DNA from: Sambucus nigra
Lineage: Eukaryota; Streptophyta; Magnoliopsida; Dipsacales; Adoxaceae
Length of the DNA stretch: 64,000 nucleotides
Assembly (NCBI GenBank): GCA_949130495.1
Contig: OX422207.1
Location: forward strand, 829,906,073 to 829,970,072
Direction: 5' to 3'
Position numbers and translations under genes: made by a program. Positions within the stretch are counted from its first letter, which is position 1. Each line of letters opens with the position of its first letter. A model generated the notes under the pieces. It made no database searches and had not been told where the DNA came from. It worked only from the letters and a program-made list of their open reading frames with translations. Shown in pieces: positions 61,484 to 64,000 of this stretch.

Positions 61484-63496
61484 TGTAATACCCCATATTT
61501 TTATGATTTAAATAATTAAAGGATTAATTATTATTGTGGGATTAATTGAATTAAAATGTGAGAATTTAATTGTTGATTAATCTGGAATTAAAATAAATAT
61601 TAACTAATGTGCCGGGGTTAATACTTAATGATTGAATATTACTGTGTAAGAAATATGACAGTTTAGTAAATTAAGTCAGACGCGCGTGTGGGTCATGTTG
61701 GGACTAATTTAATGAAATAAATATATTGATTATTATTAGTAACTCGTATGGTCATTTAGAGTGCACCTTTGAGTCCGGAAGGGTCGAGATAGTCAAAATA
61801 GTATACCCGGGTGTTTAGTTTGGGTTCCGGGGCAATTTTATGCCTAACCGGTACCCCGTGAGGGCATTACGCTAAATTGTATTTTTGGGCCTAATTAATG
61901 GACGAAAATTAAGAGTTATTTATCAGCCTAAGAAAGTCCAATTAGGGTTAAAAAGTGTCAAGAAATTAAGAACGGCCATAGAAGGTGTGAGGGAGAGCTA
62001 TTTCCAAGAGAAAAAGGCCAAGATAACACCACCTTGCACAACCACCACCACCATCGTGTAGATCGGGACAAGGGGAACACAACCATACTAACAATGTCAA
62101 GAAATCAGATGACAAATTCAAGGCAAGTGTTTATAACCTGCTGTACCCTGGCAATTATTATATTCATGTTAATGTAGGGATGTTATAATCATGTTTTAGT
62201 GCATAAAAGTGATGAAATTTGAGGATTTAGGATACGTAGATTGAATCTGAGAATTATTAAATTGAAACCCTTCATGTATGTAGACTAGAAATCATGTTTG
62301 GATGAACTCATGCATAGAACGAATCTGGAAATTTTGTGTTATTGAATATGAAATTGAAGAACTAGGGTTTTGGTAAATTAATTTGGGATTCCATGTTTTA
62401 TTGATGACTCGTAATGAATTGATGATTCTAGGATGTTAGAAGCGATATATAATTGATAGGATTCGAATTGGAACTGTTTATTTGGAGATTGGGATATTGA
62501 TTTAGAGGTTTTAGGGTTAAAATGGTGGAAAAACGCTCAAATTCTGGGTAGAAGACGAACAGTGCAGTCTCCCGTGATCTCGCGCGAAGTCGTTCAAACG
62601 AGATTATATCTTGAGCAAAGTCGTTCAACCGAGATTACATCTCGCATGAAGTCGCTCGAGCGACACGTGGCAGTCGTTCGAGCGACATGGTGAATTTCTG
62701 GGAAGTTTCTTAAGGGCAGTTTAGGAATTTTTCAGTCTTTACGAATGAGTGAAATTTATCAGTTAACAGATTTAAAACGAGGTAGGTCTACGAGGAAGTA
62801 TGTGAGTTTATACTTTAATTAATCCGGAAAGAAGAGTTACTTTGGAAATTACTAAGGAACGGTAGTAATTTAGTAATAATTTAATATACGTAATAATGAG
62901 AATGAAATACGTATGAAAAATATATAAGAAGGTTGGGAGAATACCTATAATTATTAATAGGATGTGTGAATACCTATTACTTACTAGTATTATATGTATG
63001 ACATACCTAGATGCTTGCTATCACGGACGGTCGTGTAGAGACAATCTTATCTTGAGGGGATTATTGACTTGTATCTCAGAACATAGGACTGTGAAGGCTT
63101 ATTGGTGAGTTGATAAGCTAGCTGACTATGGGAGCGTAGGTATGTGCGTGACCCATAGATATGTGAACTATGTTCCCCTCCATTCTGTGTGTTTTGTATA
63201 TATGGTTCGTGGGGATTTACGAACCGATAATCCTTATTTGAGTACGAGATGTACCAAGACATGATAGCAGAGTATAAAATGCACAACAGGTTTAGCCTTG
63301 GGGGTGTTGTATTAGTATATGTATATTATAGTGGTGAATATATGTATATATATACTTGTGTTATTCCTACTGAGAGAAAATTGTAGGATATTGGGTTAGT
63401 ACCATCTTAAGTGATGTAAGTTGTGAATATTTAACTTAGTGTGATAACACTTAACCGAATTTATTAATAAATGTTGATATTAATAATGTGGAAAAT
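61484..63496 (+). repeat. Element 3 3' LTR, incomplete
   Basis: Starts TGTAATACCCC right after the PPT. It follows the 5' LTR until AAAATTGG at about 63,496, where the two diverge completely. TATA at 62,921-62,928; palindrome cluster at 62,560-62,690. Confidence 0.88.
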
Positions 63497-64000
63497 TGGT
63501 GTTTTTAGATGGTAAGACATGTTTGTTTTGGTAATCTTAGGATTTGGTTTTGGGAAGAATAAGGCAGTGGTTTTATTAGATTTTGTTTGGAGGTATGGTT
63601 TTTGAGACAGTTATTTGGTTTGTATCTTTTAGTATAATGATGCTTTGAGATAAATGGGGAAGAATTGATTTTATTCGTAAACTTACCTGCCATTTATGTG
63701 TAGGGAACACTTTTATTAGGTGGAAGGAGACACTTGTTTTTGGGGAAATGTGAGGGTAAATTGAAGTTTTCTTCTTTTAGTAATTCCTTTTTAGAAGACA
63801 TAATTAAGTAGATAGGGTTTGTAAGAGAGCGGATATAAGTTGAAGGGATTAGCTTTTTTTTTAAGAAATTCTTGAAGACGAATTTTACTTAGGTATGATG
63901 ACGAGTTTTCTTTTATGAATAGTTTTCATGGTATTATGACAACAATGCAATAGTATTCATGCAAGTAAATTTTTAGAGTTGTTTGTTGGCATCCGTAGAT
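63497..64000. other. Unassigned sequence replacing the end of the LTR
   Basis: Starts right after AAAATTGG with TGTTTTTAGATGG, so it could be another TG-starting insertion, or foreign flank after a truncation. It is G/T-rich and no motif was seen. The window ends before it can be resolved. Confidence 0.4.

Larger units (their letters stand above)
41241..63496 (+). mobile_element. Element 3: Tekay/Del-like chromovirus, Helitron-split
   Basis: Ty3/gypsy element on the plus strand. The 5' LTR is in two pieces (41,241-43,590 and 56,084-56,630) around the Helitron. Next come the PBS (56,635), gag-pol (56,828-61,473), the PPT (61,473-61,483) and the 3' LTR from 61,484. The 3' LTR stops matching at about 63,496, some 950 bp before the expected end (counting the extra bases of the 5' copy), so it is truncated or interrupted. 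Domain order PR-RT-RH-INT with a chromodomain-like tail, plus PBS and PPT wording, place it near Tekay/Del. Confidence 0.88.

Noticed and set aside
5125..62690. LTR palindromes as heat-shock elements
   Set aside because: Heat-shock elements need GAA and TTC modules spaced by two bases; here the spacing is zero (TTCGAA) or four (GAATCGATTC).

Overview
This window looks like nuclear DNA from a flowering plant. It is AT-rich and intergenic, built almost entirely of nested transposable elements. The plant call rests on several things: long-LTR Ty3/gypsy elements with initiator-tRNA-Met primer sites, a Tekay/Del-type chromovirus polyprotein, copia gag of the UBN2 type, a plant-mobile-domain pseudogene, an RPA-carrying Helitron, and a captured fragment of SMXL, a plant strigolactone-signalling repressor family. 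I see no intact host gene, tRNA, rRNA or CRISPR array.

Layout. 0-1.6 kb: minus-strand plant-mobile-domain (MAIN-like) pseudogene. 2.2-3.3 kb: about 47-bp minisatellite. 3.3-4.35 kb: minus-strand copia gag relic, with LTR-like sequence to 5.3 kb. 5.4-7.15 kb: a plus-strand LTR resembling Tat/Ogre elements, with about 165-bp U3 repeats and a TATA box. 7.4-16.4 kb: remains of a SIRE-like copia element (two LTR copies, a long gag with two zinc knuckles) interrupted by non-coding sequence. 16,748-25,976: Element 1, a minus-strand LTR element with 3.7-kb LTRs and a non-coding 1.8-kb interior. 26.0-36.15 kb: Element 2, a plus-strand element with about 3.1-kb LTRs and a 3.4-kb interior without a recognisable polyprotein; a 548-bp solo LTR sits in its 3' LTR. 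36.15-41.24 kb: fragments of further LTR elements. 41,241 to about 63,496: Element 3, a Tekay-like chromovirus with a full but nonsense-riddled gag-pol. A 12.5-kb Helitron (43,591-56,083) is inserted in its 5' LTR.

The Helitron has a 5' TC end, a 3' hairpin and a CTAG end. It carries a three-exon Rep-helicase gene with few lesions, a multi-exon RPA1-like gene, and antisense fragments of an SMXL6/7/8-like gene in two overlapping copies.

The most interesting signals are these. (1) Several unrelated LTR families carry a cluster of short palindromes (TCGTTCGAACGA-like or CGAATCGATTCG) just upstream of the LTR TATA box. (2) The Helitron captured and then rearranged the SMXL fragment. (3) The in-frame stops of Element 3 all fit C-to-T change at CAG, CGA or CAA codons, with CAG dominating, which resembles decay driven by CHG methylation. 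(4) A conserved LTR core block is shared by otherwise different families. All identity statements are by eye.
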